Assembly: GCF_007570825.1 (NCBI RefSeq) | Contig: NZ_SUNB01000001.1 | Coordinates: 620,001-684,000, forward strand | Direction of reading: 5' to 3' | DNA length: 64,000 nt | Source: Pleionea sediminis | GTDB taxonomy: Bacteria > Pseudomonadota > Gammaproteobacteria > Enterobacterales > Kangiellaceae | Shown here: one piece after another, positions 1 through 8,659 of the stretch | Layout: each line of letters starts with the position of its first letter | Numbering within the stretch: position 1 is the first letter of the stretch | Program-made: the position numbers and the translations under genes | The notes under the pieces: model-generated | Told to the model about the DNA's origin: nothing | The model's input: only the letters and a program-made list of their open reading frames with translations | Databases searched by the model: none

Positions 1-2145
1 ATAAATACGATAACTTGCTTTCGAATAGCTCTCATCAGAAGCCTGTTTATAATATCGTATCGCTTGATTAATGTCTTTTTTAACGCCGTCACCACGGTGA
101 TAGTGAGCTCCCAAATTAAACAAAGCTCGCGGATGTCGTCGTTCAGCAGCTATTCTTAAATAATAGATAGATTTTTTATCATCATTTTTTACATTATCTT
201 CAAATGAAAAGGAATCCGCTAACAACATAATTTCATCAATGTAATTGTCTAAATTATTACCTTCTATTGGTGGTATTTTTAAAGTACGTCTTAAAAAATC
301 ATCCGTTAAAAGAGCTTCATGCCAATCGCCATACCAATTTGGATGGCCATGTCCGGTTTTCTCGTAAAACAAATACTCAAATGGCTTGTTAAGTTTTTTC
401 AGCACATATTTCATTCTATTTGAATGTTCGATTGGTGCACGATCATCTTCTTCACCAGCGAGAAGCAATATAGGATCTTGAATTTTGTTCGCAAAGTAAA
501 CTGGCGAGTATGCTAATAGATCTTTAGATTCTTTACCAACGACCGCTTCAACCGTTGCTCGGTATTCCTCTAATATTTTCCAATTACTGGCGTTAAATAA
601 CATGGGTAAATCATAGATACCGAACGCTGCAACAGCGCAGTCATATTCTTCGGGATGCGTTGCAATTAACATTACTGCAGAGTAACCACCGTAGCTCGCT
701 CCTGCTGCACATTTATACTTAAAGTTGTATTTCGATTCAATAAACTGAACGGCATCTGTTAAATCTTGTTCAATTCGCCGACCAAACTGCGCCACTCCTT
801 TATCCAAATGGCGTTTACCGAAACCTGACGAGCCAGAAAAATTAACTTTCAGAACACTGTACCCACGATTTGCTAAAAACTGTGTTTGCTGGTCAAACAC
901 CGCGAGATCTCTCGCACCAACAGGACCTCCATGTGGCATAACAATAAGAGTTTGATTATGATATTTTTTATTACCTGGTGTGAATATGATTTCCAGGTCA
1001 TCTTGATTGCGACTTTTTATTCGAAATGATTTTGATCGAATCATTTCAGCAGGATTAATATTGGGATACAAACGTTTAAGTTCTTTGACTTTCTTTTTAT
1101 GTTTATCGATCAAGTAAAAGGCGCCTGGATCATTCGAAGAGAACGCCAGAGCTACTGCATATCGCGGACTTTGTGATGTCAGTGCGTGCTGTAACTGCGG
1201 GTACTTATTTGAAAAGATTGACGAAAACTCTATGCCCTGATCACTAAAATATTGAGTCTTCCATTGGCCGTGATCAAAGTAACTAACTTGTGATAACTCA
1301 CCTTCACTATCAAGCGCCGCCGATATCAAATCATATTTTTCATGTTCAAATAAAACTTCACCATAGCGCTGTGTGTTAATATCAAATTCCATGACTGCAA
1401 CTTTATCGGTAATTTCATTCGATAGAACTGCAATTTTTCCATTTTCTAATGTACCTAAAGGCGTAAAGGTATCGCTCTTTTTATTAATACTATAAAACTC
1501 AATCCATTTTGAATTATCAGAGTCGAAATACCAAATCAATACATCAGTCTCATTCACTGAAATTGCAAACCGTATATTTCCATCAGCATCCGGCATATAG
1601 GCAATGGCATCTTCCATCAAAAACGGAAACGTTCTGGTCTCAGAAAAGTTATTATTAAGAAGATTGTCAACGTTTACCGCATTAATCGTGAGCTCTTCCT
1701 CTTCGGGATTTGTTCTCATTAGCCAAATTTTATCTTGTTCATCTTTAACTGGTCCTAGAACAAGTCCTGATGCCTTTATTGTATTAGCGGTCGTTTCTAT
1801 CTTTCCCGACTTGTCTTTTATCTGAACAATCATTCCTTTATCGTTTCGTTTCTTTCGAAACATTAGGTAAACATGATTGTTGTCTATCCAGAAAAAACTT
1901 CGAATACTCTCATCGTCTTTTTTTGAATAAGTCACTGCTTTGTAAGACTGATGAGTTTTGACATCAATAATTTCTAAATAACCTTGTCCATTTTCATCCG
2001 TAAACTTGCCAACAATTAAGTTTCCCGCATCATTCAACAAATAACTTGAAGCGCTAGGTGATAAAAAAAGTTCATTGACAGGGATAACTTTCGCAGCAGT
2101 TCCTATAGAAACACAAAGAATTAAGAATCCTGTTATGAATTTCAT
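1..2145 (-). CDS. Secreted S9 (prolyl oligopeptidase-type) serine peptidase with Sel1-like tail, 3' end outside window
   Basis: Reading leftward from ATG at 2145-2143 (GGGAGG about 8 nt upstream), the frame stays open to the window edge. The N-terminus is a signal peptide (MKFITGFLILCVSIGTAA), so it is exported. The middle has no clear motif and is probably the beta-propeller of S9 enzymes. The C-terminal hydrolase carries the nucleophile in GASYGGYS (Ser codon at 694-696), the acid in AGEEDDRAP near 445 and the His in KTGHGHP near 345. After the catalytic domain, from about 240 to 1, come Sel1-type TPR repeats (RHPRALFNLGAHYHRGDGV), an uncommon addition to this family. The start overlaps the stop of the upstream lipoprotein gene (ATGA), so the two are translationally coupled. 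Family assignment is firm; the substrate is unknown. Confidence 0.88.
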   Translation of the reverse strand, partial: MKFITGFLILCVSIGTAAKVIPVNELFLSPSASSYLLNDAGNLIVGKFTDENGQGYLEIIDVKTHQSYKAVTYSKKDDESIRSFFWIDNNHVYLMFRKKRNDKGMIVQIKDKSGKIETTANTIKASGLVLGPVKDEQDKIWLMRTNPEEEELTINAVNVDNLLNNNFSETRTFPFLMEDAIAYMPDADGNIRFAISVNETDVLIWYFDSDNSKWIEFYSINKKSDTFTPLGTLENGKIAVLSNEITDKVAVMEFDINTQRYGEVLFEHEKYDLISAALDSEGELSQVSYFDHGQWKTQYFSDQGIEFSSIFSNKYPQLQHALTSQSPRYAVALAFSSNDPGAFYLIDKHKKKVKELKRLYPNINPAEMIRSKSFRIKSRNQDDLEIIFTPGNKKYHNQTLIVMPHGGPVGARDLAVFDQQTQFLANRGYSVLKVNFSGSSGFGKRHLDKGVAQFGRRIEQDLTDAVQFIESKYNFKYKCAAGASYGGYSAVMLIATHPEEYDCAVAAFGIYDLPMLFNASNWKILEEYRATVEAVVGKESKDLLAYSPVYFANKIQDPILLLAGEEDDRAPIEHSNRMKYVLKKLNKPFEYLFYEKTGHGHPNWYGDWHEALLTDDFLRRTLKIPPIEGNNLDNYIDEIMLLADSFSFEDNVKNDDKKSIYYLRIAAERRHPRALFNLGAHYHRGDGVKKDINQAIRYYKQASDESYSKASYRIY

Positions 2146-2711
2146 TCGACGTTACCTCCCATAAATCGCTGGTCAATAAAATCGAGAAAGCCATCTTCTC
2201 CCGGTCCTTCATACACTAACGTTCGATTAGCCATAATATTAGGAAACTCTTGCTCCATATACTCAAGTGCATAAGAAGACTTATTATTCAGCTCAAAATA
2301 ACCAGTCGCACTCCAGATACTGCTTTTAACATTCACATGCCCAGCATAACTTATAACACCCGGTTGAATCGTAAAACTCCAATACTCTTCATCCAACTTT
2401 ACATACTGATAACCTAACCAGCTGGACATTGTGATCTTATCAATACGATAGTCACCTGCAGGCATATCAACCAAAATGTAGTTGCTGCCTTTTAATAAAT
2501 CAGAGCGATTCAATTTAATATTTTTTGCACCAAGAATATGAATGCTTTTAAGATCGACATTGGTTTCTACAGCAAGCAATAAATAGCCCTCGGTCGTTTC
2601 GAGCTTTAAATCCGAATCGTATTTTATGGATCGAACATTTGACACACAGGCCGATAATAAGCTGAGAATGATTACTAACAGAAAATAAAATAATTGTTTT
2701 TTTACATACAT
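2142..2711 (-). CDS. Putative lipoprotein, about 189 aa
   Basis: Small exported protein with a hydrophobic leader ending in a lipobox (LLSAC), so predicted to be lipidated and envelope-bound. The rest is beta-rich, with a motif of the type ILVDMPAGDYRI seen in small envelope lipoproteins where a short beta sandwich follows the anchor. I chose ATG at 2711 because the longer reading starts with TTG and delays the leader. Its stop overlaps the start of the S9 peptidase gene by ATGA, so it is the first gene of a two-gene operon and may be an accessory of that enzyme. The architecture resembles the lipoprotein at 63057-63608, although sequence similarity is low. Function unknown. Confidence 0.75.
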   Translation of the reverse strand: MYVKKQLFYFLLVIILSLLSACVSNVRSIKYDSDLKLETTEGYLLLAVETNVDLKSIHILGAKNIKLNRSDLLKGSNYILVDMPAGDYRIDKITMSSWLGYQYVKLDEEYWSFTIQPGVISYAGHVNVKSSIWSATGYFELNNKSSYALEYMEQEFPNIMANRTLVYEGPGEDGFLDFIDQRFMGGNVE

Positions 2712-2908
2712 AAACAACACCAAAATCCGTTTCGCAAATTAATTTTTGCGAATTGTACTCAGAGATGTTTGCGGTATCAACGCACCCTCCTCGTTTAACC
2801 GTGAGAAAAATACCTTTGATTCAATGATTTGACTCGAAGACGCATGTCAACTAGTTTAGAAGACATCTATCAACACATGTCATACTAACTCTAATAAAGG
2901 ATAGTTGA

Positions 2909-4192
2909 ATGTCAGAAAATGTCTTCGAAGATGCGTTTAACCGAGTTAAATCGATTGGCAAAAGCGCCAAGGTTTCGCCTGAAATAATCGACGGCTTAAT
3001 GCACCCTAAAGCAATTATGACCGCGTCTTTACCTGTGCGGATGGACGATGGCTCAACCAAATACTTCACTGGAATTCGTTGCCAATACAACAATGTACTT
3101 GGGCCAACTAAGGGTGGTATTCGTTACCATCCTGACGTAACTCTGGAAGAAGTCCAGGCTCTTGCACTTTGGATGACAATAAAATGTGCTGTCGTGGGCT
3201 TGCCTTATGGTGGTGGGAAAGGAGGGATCATTGTCGACCCGAAAGAGTTGTCTCCTATGGAATTGGAGCGTCTATCCAGGGCTTACGTGCGAGCAATGGC
3301 AGACTTTATTGGCCCGCAAAATGATATTCCAGCTCCTGACGTGTATACCAACGCCAGAATAATGGGTTGGATGGCAGATGAATTCGAGGCGATAAAGCGT
3401 GTTAAAGCCCCAGGCGTTATCACGGGTAAACCGGTACGTTTGGGCGGAAGCCTGGGCCGTGACGACGCAACTGGTCGCGGAGCTTATTTGTGCATTTTAG
3501 AATTAGCCAAAAAACAAAAACTCGCCCCCGAAAAAACGACCGTCGCCATTCAAGGCTTTGGTAATGGCGGCTATCATGTTGCTCGCTTATTACAAAATGA
3601 AGGTTACAAAATTGTCGCCATCAGTGACTCAAAAGGCGCCATATATCGAAAGGCTGGTTTCGATGTTGATAGTATCTACAAAGAAAAGCAGAAGTCGAAA
3701 GAGCTGAAAGCCGTTTATTGCGATCACTCAGTCTGCGAACTTGTAGAGCATGAGACGATAAGTAACAGCGAATTACTCGAGCTCGACGTTGATATTCTCA
3801 TTCCCGCCGCCTTGGAAGGCGTTATCACAAAAGAAAACGCTAAAAATATTCAGGCAAAATACATTGTCGAAGTTGCTAATGGTCCTGTCGAAAGCGACGC
3901 CGATCAAATATTGGACGATAAAGGAATTATCATCATTCCCGATGTACTCGCAAATGCCGGCGGTGTTACGGTCAGTTACTTTGAGTGGGCACAAAATCGC
4001 CAAGGCTTTGCATGGACGCTAGAAAAAGTTCATGAACGCTTGGGGCACATCATGCGATCTGCTTTCGATGATGTGTGGAACCTGGCTGAAAAAGAAAAAC
4101 GCAGTCTACGTGATGCCGCTTACACACGTGCCATTCGACGAATTGGAGAAGCCATCGAAGCGCATGGAACAAGAGACTATTTTAATTCATGA
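2909..4192 (+). CDS. gdhA: NAD(P)-dependent glutamate dehydrogenase (Glu/Leu/Phe/Val family)
   Basis: Catalyses reversible oxidative deamination of glutamate to 2-oxoglutarate and ammonia in the cytoplasm. At 427 residues it has the usual length of the short (about 45-50 kDa) hexameric class. The N-terminal dimerisation/catalytic domain contains TKGGIRYHPDV and the lysine-bearing PYGGGKGGI. The sequence GRDDATGRG precedes the Rossmann domain with the nucleotide loop GFGNGGYH. The C-terminal part has VANGP and ANAGGVTVSYFEW, both family hallmarks. Start ATG at 2909 follows AAGGA by 7 nt. It stands alone, divergent from the lipoprotein/peptidase pair and convergent with the kinase gene. The length and motifs fit a catabolic NAD-linked enzyme, but cofactor preference is inferred and leucine dehydrogenase is a remote alternative. 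Confidence 0.93.
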   Translation: MSENVFEDAFNRVKSIGKSAKVSPEIIDGLMHPKAIMTASLPVRMDDGSTKYFTGIRCQYNNVLGPTKGGIRYHPDVTLEEVQALALWMTIKCAVVGLPYGGGKGGIIVDPKELSPMELERLSRAYVRAMADFIGPQNDIPAPDVYTNARIMGWMADEFEAIKRVKAPGVITGKPVRLGGSLGRDDATGRGAYLCILELAKKQKLAPEKTTVAIQGFGNGGYHVARLLQNEGYKIVAISDSKGAIYRKAGFDVDSIYKEKQKSKELKAVYCDHSVCELVEHETISNSELLELDVDILIPAALEGVITKENAKNIQAKYIVEVANGPVESDADQILDDKGIIIIPDVLANAGGVTVSYFEWAQNRQGFAWTLEKVHERLGHIMRSAFDDVWNLAEKEKRSLRDAAYTRAIRRIGEAIEAHGTRDYFNS

Positions 4193-4264
4193 TTAAAAGC
4201 CGACGGTTTAAGTGAACCATCGTTTATTGACGCGAGTTAGATCGTCGGTACTTATCTATCACTT

Positions 4265-6139
4265 TTATTTTTTCTTCAATTCTACCGTTGACTCATCGTC
4301 AATGGTGCTCTCCAAGACATCACCACCGGGTCGCGAAACTTGCAAATTCTCAGTTTCACCCGACATTTGCTTACCGCCTTTGTGAAAACGCTTTTCCAAT
4401 GACTCCGCCATTTGATTAAAAGTAAAACTCACCTGACCAAACTCATCGTTTCGTTCAACACTTAATCGACGATTAAATTGCCCGCGTCGAATACGTTCTA
4501 ATGCTAAGGCTAAACGTTTTGCGTGTGACGAAATTTGCCGAGCAAAAGCTAATGTCATCGAGAAAACAGCAACCAAAGTAACAATCATTAGAGCAATCAT
4601 AATGACCAAGGTTAACTTTGCTGACTGGACTAACTTATCGGCCGAAACAGAAATCATCACCCGACCAATTTCTTTATCTTGAAAGGTTATTGCCGTATCG
4701 ACATCAAAGACTTTGTGACTGTCCGTTACTTGCCGACTGTAAATAGCGGCATTGCTTGTTGTTTCAACGAGCTCGGCTTTACTGAATAACTTTGCTGGCT
4801 TACCCACTTCGCCCACCGAAGTACTTGCCATAACAACACCGGACTGATTGCGAATACTAATGTACTCAATATCCTGAGTTCGTTTGATATCACCCACAAT
4901 GGCATCCAGCGCAACATTGTCTTTCATTAGCACCGGTTCGGCCACTTCAAAAGCAATAAGTCGCGAAGTAGAAAAACCAAAGTCCATTGCCAAACTGCGC
5001 ATGGCATTATATTGCTGATAGTAGACAATCAATAATCCCATCAGCATGGTAATGGTCACCAAACCAGCCATTCCCAAAGTCCAGCGAAGACGTAGAGAAA
5101 CAAATCCGGGACGCGATTGCTCTTTTGCTTGCGATTCCATCACCGCCAGTAATTCTTTAATATCACGCATTAATAGCGCAGCATTTTGATAGCGCCGGTC
5201 TGGATGCTTCTGCAACAGCTTGCGAACAATATCACCTAATTCATCGGGGATTTTTGTTCCCTCAACTTTCATTGCTGGTGGCTTATCTTTAATAATTTGA
5301 CGAAACAACTCACCATAATCATCCGCTTGAAATGGAGTAGCGCCAGTAATCACGGAATAAATTAAAGTACCCAAAGAATAAAGATCCGAGCGCGCATCAA
5401 GACTCTGTCCCAATACTTGTTCCGGCGACATAAATTCTGGTGTGCCTAATACTTTCTCTTGCACTTTTCCTGTCGATGCCAAAGAGTCATCGAGTTGCGC
5501 AATTCCAAAATCGGTCAGTTTCACCGTTTTATTATCGGACAAACACATAATGTTGCCGGGTTTAATATCACGGTGAGTCACGCCTTGCTTGTGCGCGTAG
5601 TAAAGTGCTCGAGTTAATTGGACTAAAATTGACACCGTAAAACCAACGGATAAACGATGACGTTTTTTCAATAATTCATCCAATGGAACTCCGTCTAGTA
5701 GCTCCATTGCAATGTAAGGCTTATCATCAGCCACACCAACATCGTAAACCGTCACAATGCCAGGGTGAGCTAACTGCCCAGCTAATTTAGCTTCGTGAAT
5801 AAATCCAGCTCGATAATCATCATCGTTAGCAAGCTCTTCACGCAACACTTTAACAGCCAAAAAGCGATCAATTTCTGGGTCGTAGGCTTTGTAAACATAA
5901 GCCATAGCGCCGCGTCCCAACTCTTCGATCACTTTATAGCGACCGATATTTTTGGGTCGAGAAGGCGGACGAACATAGGCATTTTCTTCAGAAGGGGGTT
6001 CGACCACAGGCCGAGAAGAAGGGTTGTTTCTTACCGCGTTTGAATCGTTATCCGATTTGTCATGAGACGCCTTATCCGAATTTTCAGATTTCATATTGTC
6101 CAGCGAAGTTTTAAAACGAGTCTGCACAAGACGCCTCAT
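4265..6139 (-). CDS. Membrane Ser/Thr protein kinase with periplasmic sensor and HAMP-like segment
   Basis: Eukaryotic-type kinase of 624 residues. The kinase domain (about 67-335) shows GRGAMAYVYKA (glycine loop), AVKVL (Lys), HRDIKPGNIM (catalytic loop), DFGIAQ and GTPEFMSPEQ (activation segment/APE-like). A transmembrane helix follows near 355-375, then a roughly 150-residue extracytoplasmic region, a second helix near 525-545 and a HAMP-like stretch (ALERIRRGQFNRRL). This layout reads a periplasmic signal into the kinase. It is the last gene of a PP2C-FHA-kinase operon, 37 nt after the FHA gene. The start could instead be the internal ATG at 6094, which has equally weak ribosome-binding context. 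The trio resembles the PpkA/PppA/Fha post-translational switch of type VI secretion, but no T6SS genes are visible here. Confidence 0.92.
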   Translation of the reverse strand: MRRLVQTRFKTSLDNMKSENSDKASHDKSDNDSNAVRNNPSSRPVVEPPSEENAYVRPPSRPKNIGRYKVIEELGRGAMAYVYKAYDPEIDRFLAVKVLREELANDDDYRAGFIHEAKLAGQLAHPGIVTVYDVGVADDKPYIAMELLDGVPLDELLKKRHRLSVGFTVSILVQLTRALYYAHKQGVTHRDIKPGNIMCLSDNKTVKLTDFGIAQLDDSLASTGKVQEKVLGTPEFMSPEQVLGQSLDARSDLYSLGTLIYSVITGATPFQADDYGELFRQIIKDKPPAMKVEGTKIPDELGDIVRKLLQKHPDRRYQNAALLMRDIKELLAVMESQAKEQSRPGFVSLRLRWTLGMAGLVTITMLMGLLIVYYQQYNAMRSLAMDFGFSTSRLIAFEVAEPVLMKDNVALDAIVGDIKRTQDIEYISIRNQSGVVMASTSVGEVGKPAKLFSKAELVETTSNAAIYSRQVTDSHKVFDVDTAITFQDKEIGRVMISVSADKLVQSAKLTLVIMIALMIVTLVAVFSMTLAFARQISSHAKRLALALERIRRGQFNRRLSVERNDEFGQVSFTFNQMAESLEKRFHKGGKQMSGETENLQVSRPGGDVLESTIDDESTVELKKK

Positions 6140-6176
6140 TTTATTGCTATCAAGAGCGCGAACTCTCGAATCTCGT

Positions 6177-6692
6177 CTACATCAGGTAATACGCGGCACC
6201 GCCAAGTGCTGCGATTACTATAATTCCTATTATTCCTACTTTTGCGCCAATCCCCATTCCTTTACCCGATCTTTTTGCAGCGCGGCCTTCTTCTACCAAA
6301 GAAAACATAAACTCCACGCCACCAAAGCGCACACGATCGCCTGGATAAATATCACTCTCAGAGACTTTATCACCATTAACGAAAGTGCCATTGGAAGACA
6401 GCAAATTGATGACTTTCCATTGATCATCGCTGTAAACCAACTTTGCATGAGCCGATGATACACTGGGTTCATCGAGTTGAATACTGCAGTCGTGCTTTCG
6501 ACCCACTTGATATACTTTATCTTTCAGCATGAACCGCTTGCCTGAAAACGGTTTGCTAATTCCAATTAAAGCCGGACTCCCTTTGCCTTCCGTCGCTTGC
6601 TGCTTTAATTGTTCAGCCAGCAAACTTTCCACCTCGTTCAGATCAAATACCTGAGTTCCTTGAGGACCTACTTTATTCTTTTTATCGACCAT
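6177..6692 (-). CDS. FHA-domain protein with C-terminal membrane anchor
   Basis: A 171-residue protein. A phosphothreonine-binding FHA domain spans about 50-130 with the hallmark pattern VGRKHDCSI, SSAHAKL and SSNGTFVNG. It ends in a glycine-rich hydrophobic helix (about 150-170), so it is probably a tail-anchored docking protein. It lies between the phosphatase and kinase genes in one leftward operon and is the obvious candidate substrate or adaptor that reads kinase-made phosphothreonine. No type VI core gene is adjacent, so the downstream process is unknown. Confidence 0.9.
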   Translation of the reverse strand: MVDKKNKVGPQGTQVFDLNEVESLLAEQLKQQATEGKGSPALIGISKPFSGKRFMLKDKVYQVGRKHDCSIQLDEPSVSSAHAKLVYSDDQWKVINLLSSNGTFVNGDKVSESDIYPGDRVRFGGVEFMFSLVEEGRAAKRSGKGMGIGAKVGIIGIIVIAALGGAAYYLM

Positions 6693-6772
6693 ACCTACCC
6701 CACAATAGACCCTGTTTCATGACACTCTATCCTCCGCAACATCTTGCCAGGCAATGGTTACAACATAAAACA

Positions 6773-7576
6773 CTAATGTTTCCCAAACAGCTTTTTAAGG
6801 CCGGTTTTTAAGTTATACAATATACCAGAAAGCCCTTTTGGCGTACCCACCGGTGAGCGAATTAATATAATTGAGATATTATCTTGCCCGCCTTTATTCA
6901 AAGCCATGCGCAACAACCGATCTGCCGTCTTATCCAACGACTTTTCCGCCGTGAAAATAGTTTTCATATCCGACTCGGTCAATTCTTCATTTAAACCATC
7001 AGAACACAGCATCAACACCTGATTCGGTTCCCAGTTTAAATGAATTTGATCTACTTTCAGTTTTTCGAGTTCTTTCGAGCCCAAACACTGAGTAATCAAA
7101 TGCCTTTGAGGATGAGTTTTCGCCTCTTCTTTCGAAATCAGCCCCGCTGATAGCAAGCGCTCAACCAGAGAGTGATCACTTGTTAACAAAGAAAGATTTT
7201 GAGCTTGAGGCTCCCAAGAGTATGCCCGGCTATCACCCACCCAGGCAAGCGAGAATTGACTGCCGTTACTTTGCATGGCGACGACAGTGGTTCCCATACC
7301 ATCGGCTCCTTCGCCATCGGCTGCGGCATGTAGAATATCATTATGGGCTTGTTGAATAGCATCGGGCAACGCCATTCCTGAGGCACAAGATGACTTAATA
7401 GAAGTTACCGCCTTTTGGCTAGCAACCTCCCCACAAGAATGTCCGCCCATTCCATCGGCGACAACCCACAGAGCAATGCTCGGTTCGCACAGACATGAAT
7501 CTTCATTCAATTCCCGTATTCGACCGGGATCAGAACGAAACTCAAACTGCCATTGATGCTCTTCAGATTCCGCCAC
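6773..7576 (-). CDS. PP2C-family Ser/Thr protein phosphatase
   Basis: Cytoplasmic metal-dependent phosphatase (PPM family), 267 residues. Metal-binding motifs are in order: RELNEDS, VADGMGGH, GTTVV, AWVGDSRAY, SDHSLVERL, LCSDGLNE and GGQDNISIIL. The start is a GTG. It opens the leftward operon with the FHA and kinase genes, and the expected role is to reverse kinase phosphorylation. Length and motif order are normal for bacterial Stp/PppA enzymes, with nothing missing. Confidence 0.92.
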   Translation of the reverse strand: MAESEEHQWQFEFRSDPGRIRELNEDSCLCEPSIALWVVADGMGGHSCGEVASQKAVTSIKSSCASGMALPDAIQQAHNDILHAAADGEGADGMGTTVVAMQSNGSQFSLAWVGDSRAYSWEPQAQNLSLLTSDHSLVERLLSAGLISKEEAKTHPQRHLITQCLGSKELEKLKVDQIHLNWEPNQVLMLCSDGLNEELTESDMKTIFTAEKSLDKTADRLLRMALNKGGQDNISIILIRSPVGTPKGLSGILYNLKTGLKKLFGKH

Positions 7577-7807
7577 TCAGTCGGGTTCCTGTATCTAAGT
7601 CATTGTAATTGTTCATCTTAGTGTACGTATTTTGTTTAACTTATCAAACTCAACACATCTCTTTTTGCGACAATCAACACAAAAATAGCCCTCAAGACGG
7701 CAACATAGCCGGCCTCTATAGATAAATCATAGCGCGAATCCCTTGATTATGTGATAATTGCCCACATATCATTGGAAATGATTGATCATAAGTCATTCCA
7801 CAGATTT

Positions 7808-8153
7808 GGGGCCGACTTGGCTTCGACGTGGATTACGAAACTTATGGTGCATGCCGAGGTGTCAGCGAACCTCGTACCCACTAGCTGAAAACTATAGTCG
7901 CAAACGACGATAACTACGCTTTAGCCGCTTAAGGCTAACTGTCGACTCTGAGCGTCACCGGTAGGAAATCGACAGACATACACGGAGACTCGCGGGTAAG
8001 CTTGCTTGTAGCCCAACCGTTAAAACTAAACAAGCTCACCTATTAGCTCCTGTCCGTCGGAAACTAATAGGTTAAATTAAAGACGAGGCTAAGCATGTAG
8101 ATCCTTAAGCAGAGGATTCGCGGACGCGGGTTCAATTCCCGCCGGCTCCACCA
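7808..8153 (+). ncRNA. ssrA: Transfer-messenger RNA (tmRNA)
   Basis: Begins GGGGCCGACTTGGCTTCGAC and ends with a T-arm and acceptor ending GGCTCCACCA, as in one-piece tmRNAs; 346 nt. The resume codon GCA is at 7900 and the tag frame 7900-7932 encodes ANDDNYALAA then TAA. The tag differs from the common gammaproteobacterial ANDENYALAA only by Asp for Glu at position 4. Acceptor stem pairing GGGGCC/GGCTCC and the UUCGA-type T-loop (GGTTCAATTCC) are visible. Its 3' end forms the left attachment site of an integrative element, which separates the gene from its original terminator at 14963-14990. Function is rescue of stalled ribosomes with SmpB. Confidence 0.97.
8124..8153 (+). repeat. attL: left 30-bp direct repeat (ssrA 3' end)
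   Basis: ACGCGGGTTCAATTCCCGCC followed by GGCTCCACCA; identical to 14925-14954. This copy completes the functional tmRNA. Integration at the T-arm/acceptor end of ssrA is typical of tyrosine integrases. Confidence 0.95.
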
Positions 8154-8659
8154 AATACAGTGGCTCTGGAGACCTCTCCAGGCCACTTAAAACCTCTGAA
8201 AATCAGAGTGTTACATCACAATTAACACTTGCCTCTCTGGTCTCCAGAGGTCCTCAAAAGCCTCCATATTCACACCAAAACCACACATTTTCTGCACATC
8301 AACTAATTACCGATTTACAGAAGCATCTAGCCTTACAAGCAGATCATGACGTCGAAGCCTTAAATAACAGGCTTAAAATCTCAGACTTAGATCTTTCTAT
8401 TTCAGAAGAAGAGCTTAAAGAGTTTGCCGAGCATAAAGCTCAAAAATGCTACGAATATACTTTAGATAGCTCGAGTGAATTCAAGGCCTACCGGCTTTGC
8501 TCAAAGCTTATAAGCGAATACCAACTTCCTTTTTCCCTAAATAACCCTCAATCAAAATATCAGCAACTTCTCCGTCTATTTAGTTCACGTCAATGGTGGC
8601 TGAAAAAACTGCGCCAAAAAAAGCTTCAGTGTGTTGATCAAATTAATCGCGATTTAACA
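8154..8659 (+). other. Open frame upstream of gpA without a canonical start codon
   Basis: The gpA frame stays open through this whole stretch, back into ssrA. It encodes protein-like sequence such as LDLSISEEELKEFAEHKAQK and, just before the GTG at 8660, RQWWLKKLRQKKLQ. The latter is the Trp/Arg-rich region expected in gpA-family N-terminal halves. I find no ATG, GTG or TTG in this frame here. An ATT at 8306-8308 (ITDLQKHLALQ) and a CTG near 8240 are the only near-cognate options I noticed. Either the start is non-canonical, or the N-terminus was lost or frameshifted at integration. Confidence 0.6.

Noticed and set aside
4265-7576. Kinase/FHA/PP2C as part of a type VI secretion cluster
   Set aside because: No Tss core gene is present in the window; the trio alone does not show T6SS.
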